Assembly: GCF_002939885.1 (NCBI RefSeq)
Contig: NZ_MDED01000016.1
Span: 39,734-103,733, forward strand
Length of the DNA: 64,000 bases
Reading direction: 5' to 3'
DNA from: Xanthomonas cucurbitae
GTDB lineage: Bacteria > Pseudomonadota > Gammaproteobacteria > Xanthomonadales > Xanthomonadaceae
How positions within the stretch are numbered: position 1 is the first letter of the stretch; every line of letters begins with the position of its first letter. Of the stretch, positions 8,280 to 17,992 are shown one piece after another. The notes under the pieces are model-generated. The model saw nothing but the letters and a program-made list of their open reading frames with translations. It did not search any database and had not been told where the DNA came from. The position numbers and the translations under genes are program-made.

Positions 8280-11200
8280 TCAGCGTGTCTTCGCATCGTG
8301 ATACGCACTCAAGAACGCGCGCAACGAGGCCGGTTTGACCGGCTTGGTCAGCAAGCGATACCCGCGTTCGCGTGCCAGCTGCTTGAGCTCGTCGCGGCCG
8401 TCGGCGGTGAGCAATGCGCCGGCAATCGGCGAGGGCGCGGCGGCCTGCAGCGCATCCAGTGTGTCCAGACCATCCAGGCGATCATGTAGGTGATAGTCCA
8501 CCAGCATCAGGTCCGGTTGCAGGCATGCGCAGTCCAGCGCCTGGTCCACGGTGCTGGCCGTGATGACCTCCACCTGCCAGCGCCCCAGCAATGCACGCAT
8601 GCCGTCGAGAATCTCGCGATCGTTGTCCACGCACAGCACGCGCAGGCCGGCCAGCGAGTCGCCGCGGGGCAAGGCACGCGCTGCCGAGGCCGCTAGCGCG
8701 GGCACCACCGCCACCGGCGCCACGCGCGGCAACAAGATCGAGAACATGCTGCCGCAGCCGACCTGGCTGCGTGCGCTCAGGTCGTGGTCGAGCAGGCGCG
8801 AAATACGCTGGCAGATCGATAACCCCAGCCCCAGCCCCTGCTCACCCCAGTCGAAGGGCTGCTGGTAACGGCGGAATTCTTCGAAGATCTGCCGCATGTG
8901 GTGCTCGGGGATACCAGGGCCGGTGTCCCACACCTGCAGCTCCACATGCGTGCCACGCCCACGCATGCCCAGCACGATGCGGCCCTGGCGCGTGTAGCGC
9001 AACGCATTGGCCAGAAAATTCTGCATCACCCGGCGCAGCAGGCGGCGGTCGCTGCGCACCCAGATCGAGCGGCTATGCACCTGCAGGCGCAGGCCGCGAC
9101 TGGCCGCCACCGGCGCGTACTGCGCAGCCAGCTCGTGCATCAGCGCGCTGGCATCGAAATCCTCCACCGTCGGCCGCAGCCCGCCGGCATCCAGCCGCGA
9201 GACGTCGAGCAAGCCGTCGAGCAGTTCTTCGGCCGCACGCAACGAGGCATCCACGCGTTCAGCCAGGTGGCGCTGTTCTTCGTTGTTCTGATGGCTCTCG
9301 CGCAGCGCCGAGGCGAACAGGCGCGCGGCGTTGAGCGGCTGCAACACGTCGTGGCTGATGGCCGCCAGAAAGCGCGTCTTGGACTGCTGCGCCAGCTCGG
9401 CTTCGCGCGAGCGGTCGGCCACGCGCTGTTCCAGGTTCTCGTTGGCATCCAGCAGCGCGCGCTCGGCGCGCTTGTAGTCGGTGATGTCGTTGTAGCTGGT
9501 GACGTAGCCACCGCCGGGCAACGCCTGGCCGCGCATTTCGATCACCTTGCCGTCGCTGCGGGTGCGCTCGAACACATGCGGCGAGCCGGCGCGCATGTGG
9601 CGGATACGGCGGTCGATCTGGTCTTCGACATCGCCCTCGCCCAGCTCGCCGCGCTCGGCGTTGTAGCGGATCAGGTCGGCCACCGGGCGGCCGACGTACA
9701 GCATGCCGTCCGGGTAGCCGAACAACTGCTGGTAGCGCCGATTCCACGCGGTCAGGCGCATGTCCGGATCGACCACACTGACCGCGGCGCTGATGTTTTC
9801 CAGCGTGGTCGAAAGAATCTCACGATTGAAGCGCAATTCCTGGCCGGCCTCGTCCAGCACCGCCACCACTTCGCCCAGCTCCATACCCGAGCCGCGCAAC
9901 AGGCTGGTCAGCACCAGCCGCGCCGAAGCCGCGCCGATAGAGGCCGCCAGCAGGCGCTCGGTGAACTGCACCCAGGCGCGGTCGGCCACCGCTGCCGGTT
10001 GCAGCTCGCGCTCCAGCAATTGCGCCTGCTCCACGAACGCGCGCCGTGCATGCCGCTCGCCCACCACGCGCTCGGCCAGCGCCTGCAGGTCGCCAACCCG
10101 CACATGCCCGGGCCATTCGCCGGCCACCGCCGGGCGTTGTGCATAGGGGTCCAGGAACGGCGCAGCGCGTAGCCGCTCGTCCACGCCCGGGCGCCAACGC
10201 GCCGACACCAGCATCATCGCACCGACATTGACCAGCAGCGACCAGAACGTGCCATGCGCCAGCGGGTCCCAGCCGCGCATGCCGAACAGCTGCTGCGGCT
10301 GCAACCACGCGATGCCGAAGGGCCCGTCCACCAGCCACTGCGGCTGCAGCCAGCCGGCGCGCGTGGCCGCCGGCAGCAGCAACGTGTAGATCCAGGTCGC
10401 AAAGCCCAGCACCATGCCGGCCTCCACGCCCTTGCGGCTGGCGCCGCGCCAGTACAACCCGCCGATCAGGCCCGGCGCGAACTGCGCCACCGCCGCGAAG
10501 GCCATCAGGCCGTAGGTCGCCAGCGTGGTGTCGTTGGCCACGCTGCGGTGATAGCCATAGGCGACCAACGCCAGCAGCAGGATGGCCACGCGACGGATCC
10601 ACAACACCCGCGAAGCCACCGCCGCGCGCGCATCGGCGCTGACGCGCCGGCGCAGCAACATCGGTACCACCAGATCGTTGCTGACCATGGTAGCCAGCGC
10701 GATGCTGGCCACGATCACCATGCCGGTGGCCGCAGAAAAGCCGCCGACATAGGCCACCAGCGCCAACACGGTGTTGCCCTGGCTCAGGGGCAACGCCAGC
10801 ACCACCGCATCGTCCACCACCGTGCTGTTCTGCCCGAACAAGGCGACACCGGCCGAGGCGATCGGCACCACCATGGCCGAAATCACGACCAGGTAGGCAC
10901 CGAACAACCAGCGCGCACGACGGATGTCGCCCACGTCGCTGCACTCCACCACGGCCACATGAAACTGGCGCGGCAGGCAGATCACCGCCAGGAAGCTCAA
11001 CAGTGTCTGCGAGATGAAGCCCACCGACGGCGTATGTTCGAACAGCGTGCGTGCCGAATCGGCGATGCGCAGTTGGTGATCGCTCAACCACAGCCACGCG
11101 AACAACCCCACGGCCACGATAGCCACCAGCTTGATGACCGATTCCAGCGCGACCGCCAGCATCATGCCGTGATGGTGTTCGGTGGCATCCACCTGGCGGG

Positions 11201-11729
11201 TGCCGAACAAGGTGGCGAACAAAGCCATCAACAACGCCACGTACAGTGCCGGATCGGCCAGGACGCCGCGCCCGGCGCTGCTATGCCCGGTCAGCACCTC
11301 CAGGCTCATCGCCACCGCTTTGTACTGCAGCGCCAGGTACGGCACGATGCCGACCAGCGCGATCACCGCCACCAGCGCCGCCAGTCGCCGCGAGCGGCCG
11401 TAGCGCGAGGAGATGAAATCGGCGATGGACACGGTGTTCTCGGCGCGCGCGATCAGCGCCAGGCGCTCGATGATGCGCCAGCCGAACAGCAACAACAGCA
11501 GTGGGCCGAGGTAGATCGGAAGGTAGCCGATGCCGTTGCGCACCGCCGACCCCACCGCGCCGTAAAAGGTCCACGACGAGCAGTACACCGCCAGCGCCAG
11601 GCTGTACACCGCCGGCCGCAGCCACGGCCGTTGTGTATACATCGGCCGGCGATCGCCCCACCACGCCACCCCGAACAGCAGCGCGGCATAGCCCACGGAC
11701 ACCAGCAGCAGAATCCAGCTCGAAACCAA
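8280..11729 (-). CDS. SLC5/SSSF-domain hybrid sensor histidine kinase (CbrA-like)
   Basis: About 1149 residues. Residues 5-510 form a sodium/solute-symporter-like (SLC5) domain with about 13 helices, as in CbrA-type kinases. A PAS domain follows (about 640-750), then a HisKA domain with phospho-accepting His near 788 in AISHDVLQPLN. An HATPase domain ends in GLGLGLSICQRIS, and a C-terminal receiver has phospho-acceptor Asp near 1073 in LMLVDYHL and a TKP Lys motif. Such proteins couple substrate sensing or transport to phosphotransfer. The start is uncertain: TTG 11729 precedes the first helix at the expected distance, while upstream ATG codons (11903, 11882) lie in a repeat. No response-regulator gene is adjacent. 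The next gene upstream on this strand encodes cellobionate phosphorylase, so a sugar-acid signal is possible. Confidence 0.87.
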   Translation of the reverse strand: MVSSWILLLVSVGYAALLFGVAWWGDRRPMYTQRPWLRPAVYSLALAVYCSSWTFYGAVGSAVRNGIGYLPIYLGPLLLLLFGWRIIERLALIARAENTVSIADFISSRYGRSRRLAALVAVIALVGIVPYLALQYKAVAMSLEVLTGHSSAGRGVLADPALYVALLMALFATLFGTRQVDATEHHHGMMLAVALESVIKLVAIVAVGLFAWLWLSDHQLRIADSARTLFEHTPSVGFISQTLLSFLAVICLPRQFHVAVVECSDVGDIRRARWLFGAYLVVISAMVVPIASAGVALFGQNSTVVDDAVVLALPLSQGNTVLALVAYVGGFSAATGMVIVASIALATMVSNDLVVPMLLRRRVSADARAAVASRVLWIRRVAILLLALVAYGYHRSVANDTTLATYGLMAFAAVAQFAPGLIGGLYWRGASRKGVEAGMVLGFATWIYTLLLPAATRAGWLQPQWLVDGPFGIAWLQPQQLFGMRGWDPLAHGTFWSLLVNVGAMMLVSARWRPGVDERLRAAPFLDPYAQRPAVAGEWPGHVRVGDLQALAERVVGERHARRAFVEQAQLLERELQPAAVADRAWVQFTERLLAASIGAASARLVLTSLLRGSGMELGEVVAVLDEAGQELRFNREILSTTLENISAAVSVVDPDMRLTAWNRRYQQLFGYPDGMLYVGRPVADLIRYNAERGELGEGDVEDQIDRRIRHMRAGSPHVFERTRSDGKVIEMRGQALPGGGYVTSYNDITDYKRAERALLDANENLEQRVADRSREAELAQQSKTRFLAAISHDVLQPLNAARLFASALRESHQNNEEQRHLAERVDASLRAAEELLDGLLDVSRLDAGGLRPTVEDFDASALMHELAAQYAPVAASRGLRLQVHSRSIWVRSDRRLLRRVMQNFLANALRYTRQGRIVLGMRGRGTHVELQVWDTGPGIPEHHMRQIFEEFRRYQQPFDWGEQGLGLGLSICQRISRLLDHDLSARSQVGCGSMFSILLPRVAPVAVVPALAASAARALPRGDSLAGLRVLCVDNDREILDGMRALLGRWQVEVITASTVDQALDCACLQPDLMLVDYHLHDRLDGLDTLDALQAAAPSPIAGALLTADGRDELKQLARERGYRLLTKPVKPASLRAFLSAYHDAKTR

Positions 11730-11815
11730 CGGGCGTTCCCAGGGCAAGGCGAGCAGGGAGTTTACGGAAAGGGGATTGGCCGTGGGGAGCGTGCTGGACT
11801 GTCGGGCCAACAGCC

Positions 11816-11965
11816 CCCCATCCGCCCTTCGGGCACCTTCCCCCGCAGGCGGGCAGCGGCGGTTAGCAGGGGACTGCCCCATGGCTGCGTGAGGGCGGCC
11901 CATCTGGTTGGCCTGCTCCCCTCTCCCGCCTGCGGGAGAGGGTGCCCGAAGGGCGGGTGAGGGCC
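11816..11965. repeat. Pair of inverted dispersed repeats
   Basis: CATCCGCCCTTCGGGCACC near 11819 is inverted as GGTGCCCGAAGGGCGGGTG near 11940, each next to a C/G-rich hairpin (CTCCCGCCTGCGGGAG in the right half). This is the same family as the 4321-4618 block. It lies between the GH94 gene stop and the kinase start; annotations that begin the kinase upstream would translate part of it. Confidence 0.8.
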
Positions 11966-11967
11966 GC

Positions 11968-14373
11968 TCAGCCCGGCAGGCGCACCTGCACCCGATACAC
12001 CCGGCCGGCGGTCACCGCGTGCACGCGCTGATCCGCGCTGACCACACCGTCCACCAGCACTTCCACCGCCACGCGTCCGGCCTCGCGCTGCAGCTGCACC
12101 TCGAAGGTCGCACCGCGGAACTGGCGCGTCACCTGCGCCTGCGGCCAGTGCGACGGCAGCTGCGGGCGGATCGCCAACCCATCGCCCTCGCCGACCAGGC
12201 CGAACAAACCCTCCAGCACGCAGCGATACACCCAGGCCACCGTGCCGGTATTGAACAGCTGGCTCGAACGTCCGGCCGTACGCGGGTACTGATGCCAGGC
12301 ACCCCGGTAGTAATTGGGTAGCGACACCGGCAGATGGCCGCGCTGCAGCACATCCTCACGAGTTGGCCCAGGCAACAGCGCGCGCAGGATCTCCCAGGCA
12401 CGGTCGGATTCGCCAACCTGATAGAGGCTGTACAGATAGAACGCCGCCGCATGGTTGTACACCGCGCCGTTCTCCGCCGCGCCCGGCCACTTCTGGGTCA
12501 AGCGGCCCACGTCGTCGCGCATGTGTGTGTACGCCGGCGCCAGCATCACCGGACCATAGGGGGTGTGCAGCTGTTCGCGCACCGCCTCCAGCAGCGCCGC
12601 GCGTTGCTGCGCATCGGCCGTGCCGGCCAGCAGTGCGAAGCTCTGCGGATTGAGGTAGATGCGACCCTCCACGTCATCGGCGATGCCGAAGCGCACACCA
12701 TCGTCGGTGATGCCGCGCGCATACCAGTTGCCGTCCCACAGCTCGCGGTTGGCATCGGCGTTGACCATGCCCACTGCCTTGCCGAACCTGTCTGCCTGCG
12801 CACTGCGTCCGTGCGCCGCGCAGATATCCGACCACAGCCGCAGCGCGTAGGCGGTGGCCACGGTGAGCCAGCCGGACACCCCCTTGCCGCGCCAGCCGAC
12901 CATGTTCATCGGGTCGTTCCAGTCGCCTTGCGCGATGAAACTCAGGCCGCGCGCATCGCGCGCATCCAGCAGCCACTGCATCGCTGCATCCAGCCGTTCG
13001 GCCACGCTCAGGCGTTGCCCGTCATGGGTCTGCACGATCACATCCAGGATGCCGGCATCGCCGGTTTCGGTCAGATACGCGCTCAGAAACATCGGCAACC
13101 ACACGCAGTGGTCGGTATGCGGCACTTGATTGATGTATTTCAGCTCGGCGCCTTCCACCAGCAGGATGCCGTCCGGCATCGCACCGCTGGGCTCCTGCTG
13201 CGACAAGGCATGCAGCAACGCCGCGCGCGCGGTGGCCGGCTGCAGATAGGCCATGCCCATGTGGTCCTGCAGATAATTGCGGGTCTGCGGATCGGTGGTC
13301 AGGCGGTTGACGTCGCCGTGGTAGAACACCTGCCGTGGCAACCAATGATTGACCAGGTTGTCCAGCGCCGGATCCGGCGTGGCAACCTGCACGCAACCGC
13401 GCCCGCCTTGCAGATACTGCGCGTAATCGCGCGCGGCGGCGGCGAAGCCGTCCTGGGACAGATAGCGCGCGCGCAGTGCGGCGATCTCCGCATCGTCCTT
13501 GGCCGGCCCGAACGCGAAGCGGTACACGCTGGCTGCATCCGGTTCCAGGTGCAGGCGATATTGCAGCGCAGCCGCAGGCGTTTCGTAATGCGCCTCGTGG
13601 TTGCCCAGTTGTTCGGCCTGTATCGCCGACGGCGCATGCAGCCCGCCCTCGCCTTCGAAGGCCAGTTGCTGCGCCTCCCAGGCCACCGGCGGCTGTTCGT
13701 GCAGCAGGAAGGTGCAGTCCTTGAAATCGCGCTGGCGAAAGTAATCGTCGATCTTCTGGTACGGCGCCACGCTGCGGCAGACGATGCCGCCCAGCGCCGG
13801 CTCATAGCCACCGGCCTGGTGCATCCACGACATGTAGCCGACCGGGAAGTACGCATACAGGCTGAACCGGCGCGCGCGTCCGGACCGGTTGTGCACCCGG
13901 CATTCCCACAACTCCACCGCATCGTCGGTGGGCAAGGCCACGCATAGGTCCACCACGATGTCGTCATGCTGCACGCGCCAACGCACATCGTGCTTGCCGG
14001 CGGAGAATTCGAATGCCTGCGGCGGCGCACGTACTGGCTCGTGCGGCACCGAGTACAGGGCTCCGCTGTCCTCGTCCTTGAGATAGAAGAAACGTCCGGG
14101 ATGGTGCGCGTAATACGGCTGCTCCGGCATCATGAAGTTGCGCGCTTCCAGCATCGGTGCATGCGCGTACTTCGATGGCTCTGGCTGCATGAATTGGCCG
14201 GTGGCGTAGCCGCGGCAGGTGAGCTGCAGCATCATGCGGCGGTTCCACAGGAACCCGCCGGCGTTGGGCATGGCGGTGGGGCTGTAGAGCGCGTAGCGCG
14301 CGCCATCGGCGCTGGGCGCCAGCAGGGTGGACAGATCGTCGGAAGCAGCAAGAGGCGTTGCAGACACGGTCAA
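11968..14373 (-). CDS. Cellobionic acid phosphorylase (GH94)
   Basis: An 801-residue GH94 inverting phosphorylase. It has an N-terminal beta-sandwich with [16 protein letters not shown] substrate-loop residues and a C-terminal alpha-toroid holding [12 protein letters not shown], where Asp484 and Asp487 mark the conserved general-acid loop. A cellobionate phosphorylase of this type has been characterised from X. campestris; it cleaves 4-O-beta-glucosyl-gluconate with phosphate to glucose-1-phosphate and gluconate. The neighbours fit: a transporter overlapping its start by ATGA and a divergent gluconokinase to use the gluconate. No signal peptide is seen, so action is cytoplasmic. Cellobiose or chitobiose phosphorylase is possible by family alone, but context favours cellobionate. 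Confidence 0.9.
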   Translation of the reverse strand: MTVSATPLAASDDLSTLLAPSADGARYALYSPTAMPNAGGFLWNRRMMLQLTCRGYATGQFMQPEPSKYAHAPMLEARNFMMPEQPYYAHHPGRFFYLKDEDSGALYSVPHEPVRAPPQAFEFSAGKHDVRWRVQHDDIVVDLCVALPTDDAVELWECRVHNRSGRARRFSLYAYFPVGYMSWMHQAGGYEPALGGIVCRSVAPYQKIDDYFRQRDFKDCTFLLHEQPPVAWEAQQLAFEGEGGLHAPSAIQAEQLGNHEAHYETPAAALQYRLHLEPDAASVYRFAFGPAKDDAEIAALRARYLSQDGFAAAARDYAQYLQGGRGCVQVATPDPALDNLVNHWLPRQVFYHGDVNRLTTDPQTRNYLQDHMGMAYLQPATARAALLHALSQQEPSGAMPDGILLVEGAELKYINQVPHTDHCVWLPMFLSAYLTETGDAGILDVIVQTHDGQRLSVAERLDAAMQWLLDARDARGLSFIAQGDWNDPMNMVGWRGKGVSGWLTVATAYALRLWSDICAAHGRSAQADRFGKAVGMVNADANRELWDGNWYARGITDDGVRFGIADDVEGRIYLNPQSFALLAGTADAQQRAALLEAVREQLHTPYGPVMLAPAYTHMRDDVGRLTQKWPGAAENGAVYNHAAAFYLYSLYQVGESDRAWEILRALLPGPTREDVLQRGHLPVSLPNYYRGAWHQYPRTAGRSSQLFNTGTVAWVYRCVLEGLFGLVGEGDGLAIRPQLPSHWPQAQVTRQFRGATFEVQLQREAGRVAVEVLVDGVVSADQRVHAVTAGRVYRVQVRLPG

Positions 14374-15752
14374 AGGTGCTCCGGTTCATCGCGCTTGCGC
14401 GCGGCCAGTTCGTGCTGGAGACGACGCAGCAAGCCGTCGTCCAGCGGATAAAAACGCATGGTCCATGCCGCCAGCAGGGCGACTGCACCGGGGATCACCG
14501 TCAGCAGCAGCACGATGCCGGTCAGCGAGCCGTCGGACTGCGCGCGGTTGGCGACATAGCCCATGCCCGCCAGCACCCAGGCAATCCCCGCCGAAGCCAG
14601 CGCCCCGCCGAGTTTCTGCGAGAAGGTGGCCGCCGCGAACGTCATGGCGGTGGCGCGCCGGCCGGTGCGCCATTCGGTGTAGTCGGCACTGTCGGCATAC
14701 ATCGAAAACGCCAGCGGCGATTTCGGCCCCAGCGCCAGGCCGATCAAGGCATTCAGACCGAAGATCGCCCACACCGCATCGGCGGGTACAAAGAACATCA
14801 GGCAGCTCAACACCCCGACCACGGCCAGCAGCACGCCCATCAGCCGGCGCTTGTCCCAGTGCCGGGTCAGCAGCGGGGTGATCGCCGCACCCACCGCCAG
14901 CGACACCGAGTAGCTGCCCAGGAACAGGCCGGTGAGATCGGGTCGCTGCACGTAGTACTTGAGGTAGTACACGCCGGCACCACCACGCATCACGATGGTA
15001 ATCATGATGATGAGCGAGAGCACAAACAGCACGCACCAGGGCTTGTTCTGCAGCAGGTCGGCGATATCCCGGCCGATCGGGGTGCGCTGTTGCGGCGGCG
15101 GCTGCACGCGCTCGCGGGTGGTCAGCGCCACGGTGACGAACAGGGCCACCGCCACCGCGCCGTACAGCATCATGGTGCGCTGCCAGCCCAGCACGTCGTT
15201 GCCGGCGCCGAACCAGGCCACCAGGTCCAGCGTGCAGTAGTTGACCAGGGTGGTGCCGGCGAAGGCGGCGATGAAGCGCAGGCTGATGAGGCTGGTGCGC
15301 TGGTTGCTGTCGGCGGTGATGACTCCCGACAGCGCCGAGTAGGGAATGCTCACCACGGTGTAGGCCAGCATCATCAGCAGGAAGCTGATCGTTGCCCACC
15401 ACATGCGCCCGTGCTGATCCAGGTCCGGCGTGGTGTACGCCAGCACGCCGGTCAGCGCCATCGGCAGCGCGCCCCACAGCAGGTACGGACGGAACTTGCC
15501 CCAGCGGCTACGCGTGCGATCGGCCAGGGCACCCATCGCCGGGTCGGCAATCGCATCGGCGATTTTGGTCAGCAGGATCATCGTGCCCACCGCCGCGGCC
15601 GGCAGGTGCATGGTGTCGGTGTAGAAGATCAGCAGGAACGAACCGATGTTGGCCCAGTACAGGTTCAGGCCCAGATCGCCGGCGCCGTAGCCGAGTCTTT
15701 CGCGCCAGCGCAAGCGCGCCGATGCGGGAGACGGTGCGGGTGATGACGTCAT
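14370..15752 (-). CDS. GPH-family (MelB-like) sugar transporter, probable cellobionate importer
   Basis: A 460-residue glycoside-pentoside-hexuronide:cation symporter with about 12 helices. The N terminus shows the family motif [17 protein letters not shown], then [25 protein letters not shown] with the conserved Asp residues that bind cation and sugar in MelB. The start is ATG 15752; a longer frame is possible but adds residues not shared by the family. Its stop overlaps the phosphorylase start (ATGA), so the two are translated together. I infer import of cellobionic acid, a product of oxidative cellulose cleavage. The substrate has not been read from sequence alone. Confidence 0.87.
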   Translation of the reverse strand: MTSSPAPSPASARLRWRERLGYGAGDLGLNLYWANIGSFLLIFYTDTMHLPAAAVGTMILLTKIADAIADPAMGALADRTRSRWGKFRPYLLWGALPMALTGVLAYTTPDLDQHGRMWWATISFLLMMLAYTVVSIPYSALSGVITADSNQRTSLISLRFIAAFAGTTLVNYCTLDLVAWFGAGNDVLGWQRTMMLYGAVAVALFVTVALTTRERVQPPPQQRTPIGRDIADLLQNKPWCVLFVLSLIIMITIVMRGGAGVYYLKYYVQRPDLTGLFLGSYSVSLAVGAAITPLLTRHWDKRRLMGVLLAVVGVLSCLMFFVPADAVWAIFGLNALIGLALGPKSPLAFSMYADSADYTEWRTGRRATAMTFAAATFSQKLGGALASAGIAWVLAGMGYVANRAQSDGSLTGIVLLLTVIPGAVALLAAWTMRFYPLDDGLLRRLQHELAARKRDEPEHL

Positions 15753-15909
15753 CGACAGACCTCCGGGTGCGTTGTACCCGGCCGGGCACGCCGTTACGCT
15801 GGGTGCCCGCTCACCTGGCAAGGAGCGCCGACGCTACACCACGCATCGGCTGCCGCCAACGTGCAATCGGCTCAAATGCCGAATCGATCCGGAGATATAA
15901 CCTGACGTG

Positions 15910-16464
15910 ATGGACACCGCCGCACTCGCCATACCCGCGTCCGCTTCGCCCCTGGCCATCGTGGTGATGGGCGTGTCCGGCAGCGGCAAGACCACCATCG
16001 CACAGGCCCTGGCCGCACATTACGGCTACCGTTTCCTGGATGCCGACGACTACCACAGCGTGGCCGCGCGCGCGCAGATGGCCGCTGGCCAGCCGCTCAC
16101 CGACGCCATGCGGGTGCCATGGGTGGAACTGCTGTCGGCCACCTTGCGCGACTGCGTGCACGCCGGCGAATCGGTGGTGCTGGCGTTCTCCGGGTTGCGC
16201 AGCTCGCACCGGCAATTGCTGCGCGGCAGCGGTATCCCGATGCGTTTCGTGTTCCTGCATGCCGCCCCGCAGGTGATCGCCGCGCGCCTGAGCGCCCGCG
16301 CCGGCCACTTCATGCCGCCCAGCCTGCTGGACAGCCAGCTGCAAACACTGGAGCTGCCACTGGACGAAGCCGATGTGGTCGCGGTGGATGTGGATGCCAG
16401 CGTGCCGGAGGTGGTCCAGGACGCAATCGCGCAGCTTGCCCGCACAAGGACCGAGCCGGCCTAG
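15910..16464 (+). CDS. gntK: Gluconokinase
   Basis: A 184-residue P-loop kinase. The Walker A motif GVSGSGKT is at residues 21-28. DADDYHS then stands where GntK has its substrate-binding D-D-x-H, and GQPLTDAMRVPW matches the family's GxPLxDxxRxPW lid segment. It phosphorylates gluconate to 6-phosphogluconate. ATG 15910 is used; the GTG three bases earlier is an alternative. It is divergent from the transporter-phosphorylase operon across about 157 bp and should consume the gluconate released by the GH94 enzyme. TATAAC at about 15896, just upstream of the start, could be a -10 element. Confidence 0.93.
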   Translation: MDTAALAIPASASPLAIVVMGVSGSGKTTIAQALAAHYGYRFLDADDYHSVAARAQMAAGQPLTDAMRVPWVELLSATLRDCVHAGESVVLAFSGLRSSHRQLLRGSGIPMRFVFLHAAPQVIAARLSARAGHFMPPSLLDSQLQTLELPLDEADVVAVDVDASVPEVVQDAIAQLARTRTEPA

Positions 16465-16548
16465 ACAGACCGCCGTGCCGCCCGTTCCGCGCTGCAATGG
16501 CGTGTGGGCGGTGTGGGTGCCGGCGCCGCCGGCAGCCCTGCATGGCCA

Positions 16549-16776
16549 CTACAACCGGGTGACCTGGCACAGCCGGATCTGCCCGGCTTCCAGTCCATGG
16601 GCCTCGGCGGCACGGCGGCGCAGGGCGCAGACCAGGCCCGCCGCATCCAGCTCGCCGTCGGCAGGCACTTGCACGCTGTGCGCCAGCTGCCCCCACAGCA
16701 CGGCCCGGCCATCGCAATACCCCTCGTAATCGGCGAAGTAATGCAGTTGACGCGGCTCAGGTACCGACGTGGACAT
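16549..16776 (-). CDS. Small conserved-looking protein, function unknown
   Basis: A 75-residue soluble, acidic protein not assigned to a family. It begins with a YFADYEGYCDGRAVLWGQL segment followed by a predicted helix (LVCALRRRAAEAHGLE) and a short strand. Its start lies 20 bases inside the end of the dehydroquinase-like gene upstream, so it is translationally coupled to it. The three genes 17642 to 16549 are thus one leftward unit. It ends 85 bp from the convergent gluconokinase stop. Function unknown. Confidence 0.65.
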   Translation of the reverse strand: MSTSVPEPRQLHYFADYEGYCDGRAVLWGQLAHSVQVPADGELDAAGLVCALRRRAAEAHGLEAGQIRLCQVTRL

Positions 16777-17206
16777 CGCCCTGGATCTCCGTGCAGCCAA
16801 GGTGTTCCAACGCGATCTCCAGCCCGAGCAGATAGCTCTGCGCGCAGTAGCCGCGTACGGTGGCGATGCAATGCGGCAACCCGGCCGGCAGGCAGCGTTC
16901 CGGCCTGTCGGCACTGTCGTCGTGGGTCTCCACGTAGGGATACGGCAGCGCGCCCAGCACCCGGTGCAGGCGCGGGCTATCCACGCAACTGCCTGGATCG
17001 ATCAACGCGATCTCCATCCGCGCCTGGCCAGCCACGCGCAAGGCATCCAGCAATTCCTGCTCCGAGCCGCAGGCACGCAACGCCACCGTCCTGCCCGCAT
17101 CCCCGGCGCATTCCACCAATTGCCGGATTACCGCGCGCGGCAACGGCTGCGGACCACGGACCAACGGCAACGATGCCTCCGGCCCACGCACGATCATGAT
17201 CGACAT
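16757..17206 (-). CDS. Degenerate type II dehydroquinase-like protein (second copy)
   Basis: A 149-residue protein with the layout of type II 3-dehydroquinate dehydratase (AroQ). MIVRGPE stands for the usual N-terminal GPN motif, GSEQELLDAL for the SxSExxLxxxI helix, ALIDPGSCVDSPRLHRVLGALPYPYVETHDD for the NxGxxTHTS...EVHxSN region, and a C-terminal GYCAQSYLLGLEIALEHLG helix resembles GxGxxGYxLAL. Key residues are altered: catalytic Asn of GPN is Glu, the NPGAxTH His is Asp, and the flexible-loop Arg/Tyr are not evident; only the EVH-like His remains. I expect no normal dehydratase activity. It is 10 bp downstream of a related gene, which suggests a tandem duplication. Confidence 0.72.
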   Translation of the reverse strand: MSIMIVRGPEASLPLVRGPQPLPRAVIRQLVECAGDAGRTVALRACGSEQELLDALRVAGQARMEIALIDPGSCVDSPRLHRVLGALPYPYVETHDDSADRPERCLPAGLPHCIATVRGYCAQSYLLGLEIALEHLGCTEIQGDVHVGT

Positions 17207-17216
17207 GGCGGCGCCC

Positions 17217-17642
17217 TCAGGCCGCCACGCGCAGCGGCGCGTGCAACGACGGTAGGCAACGCGCCGCGATCCCCAGCGACATCGCATAGGCACGCGAGGC
17301 ATCGTGCGGGGCGATCACCACCGCCAACGGCGCATGCTGCGGGTGCAGCCAGGGCTCCAGCTCCTGCGCCGCATCGGTATGCAGCTCGATATACGGCGTG
17401 GGCAGCGCATCCACCGCCGCACGCAGCGCCCTGGCGCAGCCACGCTCGGACAGGGGCAGATCGCCCGAATCCAGCAGCACCAGCTCTACCTCGGCATCAC
17501 CGCCGGCCGCCTGCAGGCCGGCAATCAGGGTTTCCACATCGCTGCACGCCAGCGTGCGCAACGCACGGCCGGCACAGTCGGCCTGCATTGGCGCCGATGG
17601 CGCCGGATCAGTCTGCGGGCCTTGCAAAATCAGGATACACAT
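17217..17642 (-). CDS. Degenerate type II dehydroquinase-like protein (first copy)
   Basis: A 141-residue relative of the next gene. It opens with MCILILQGPQ, has a CSDVETLIAGLQ helix, then VLLDSGDLPLSERGCARALRAAVDALPTPYIELHTD, the equivalent of the AroQ catalytic region, and a C-terminal YAMSLGIAARCL helix. As in the sister gene, the catalytic Asn and the first catalytic His are replaced, while the His of ELH persists. It is probably the first gene of a three-gene unit. The fold assignment is by pattern only; a binding or regulatory role tied to shikimate-pathway ligands is possible but unproven. Confidence 0.68.
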   Translation of the reverse strand: MCILILQGPQTDPAPSAPMQADCAGRALRTLACSDVETLIAGLQAAGGDAEVELVLLDSGDLPLSERGCARALRAAVDALPTPYIELHTDAAQELEPWLHPQHAPLAVVIAPHDASRAYAMSLGIAARCLPSLHAPLRVAA

Positions 17643-17992
17643 CGTGTTTGGCTCAACGCACCGTAGTGCGGGGAGGCCAAGGTAGGCCCGGGTGGCATAA
17701 AGGAGCTATCGGCACCACGGCCTGCCAGCATAAAGAGTTCGTAAGGACTGGCAGCCAGGCCCTATCGCGAAGGTGGAGTCCGCTTCACGCCACGGCAACA
17801 TGACGCAGGGAAATCAGCAGCCGGCTATCAACGCGTCTTCGAACGTGGGCATCGCTGTGGGAAGCACCCCAATGGCCAGCGTCCTGCGAGCAGCTTCCCA
17901 TCAATAAACGGCAATGTTCTTTTGAGTGATTCTTGCAGGCAGACGATTAGCCGTGCCAGTGCACTCGATTCCCGCGACTGCACGTCGAAGCA
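17643..17992. other. Intergenic region without a recognised gene
   Basis: About 350 bp between the dehydroquinase-like unit and the end of the restriction gene. GC drops towards the right as the restriction-modification island begins. I see no coding frame with family features and no clear terminator. Confidence 0.5.

Noticed and set aside
10254..11960. A 568-codon plus-strand frame opposite the hybrid kinase
   Set aside because: Composition (His/Arg/Gln-rich, no domain) is that of an antisense shadow of a GC-rich gene.
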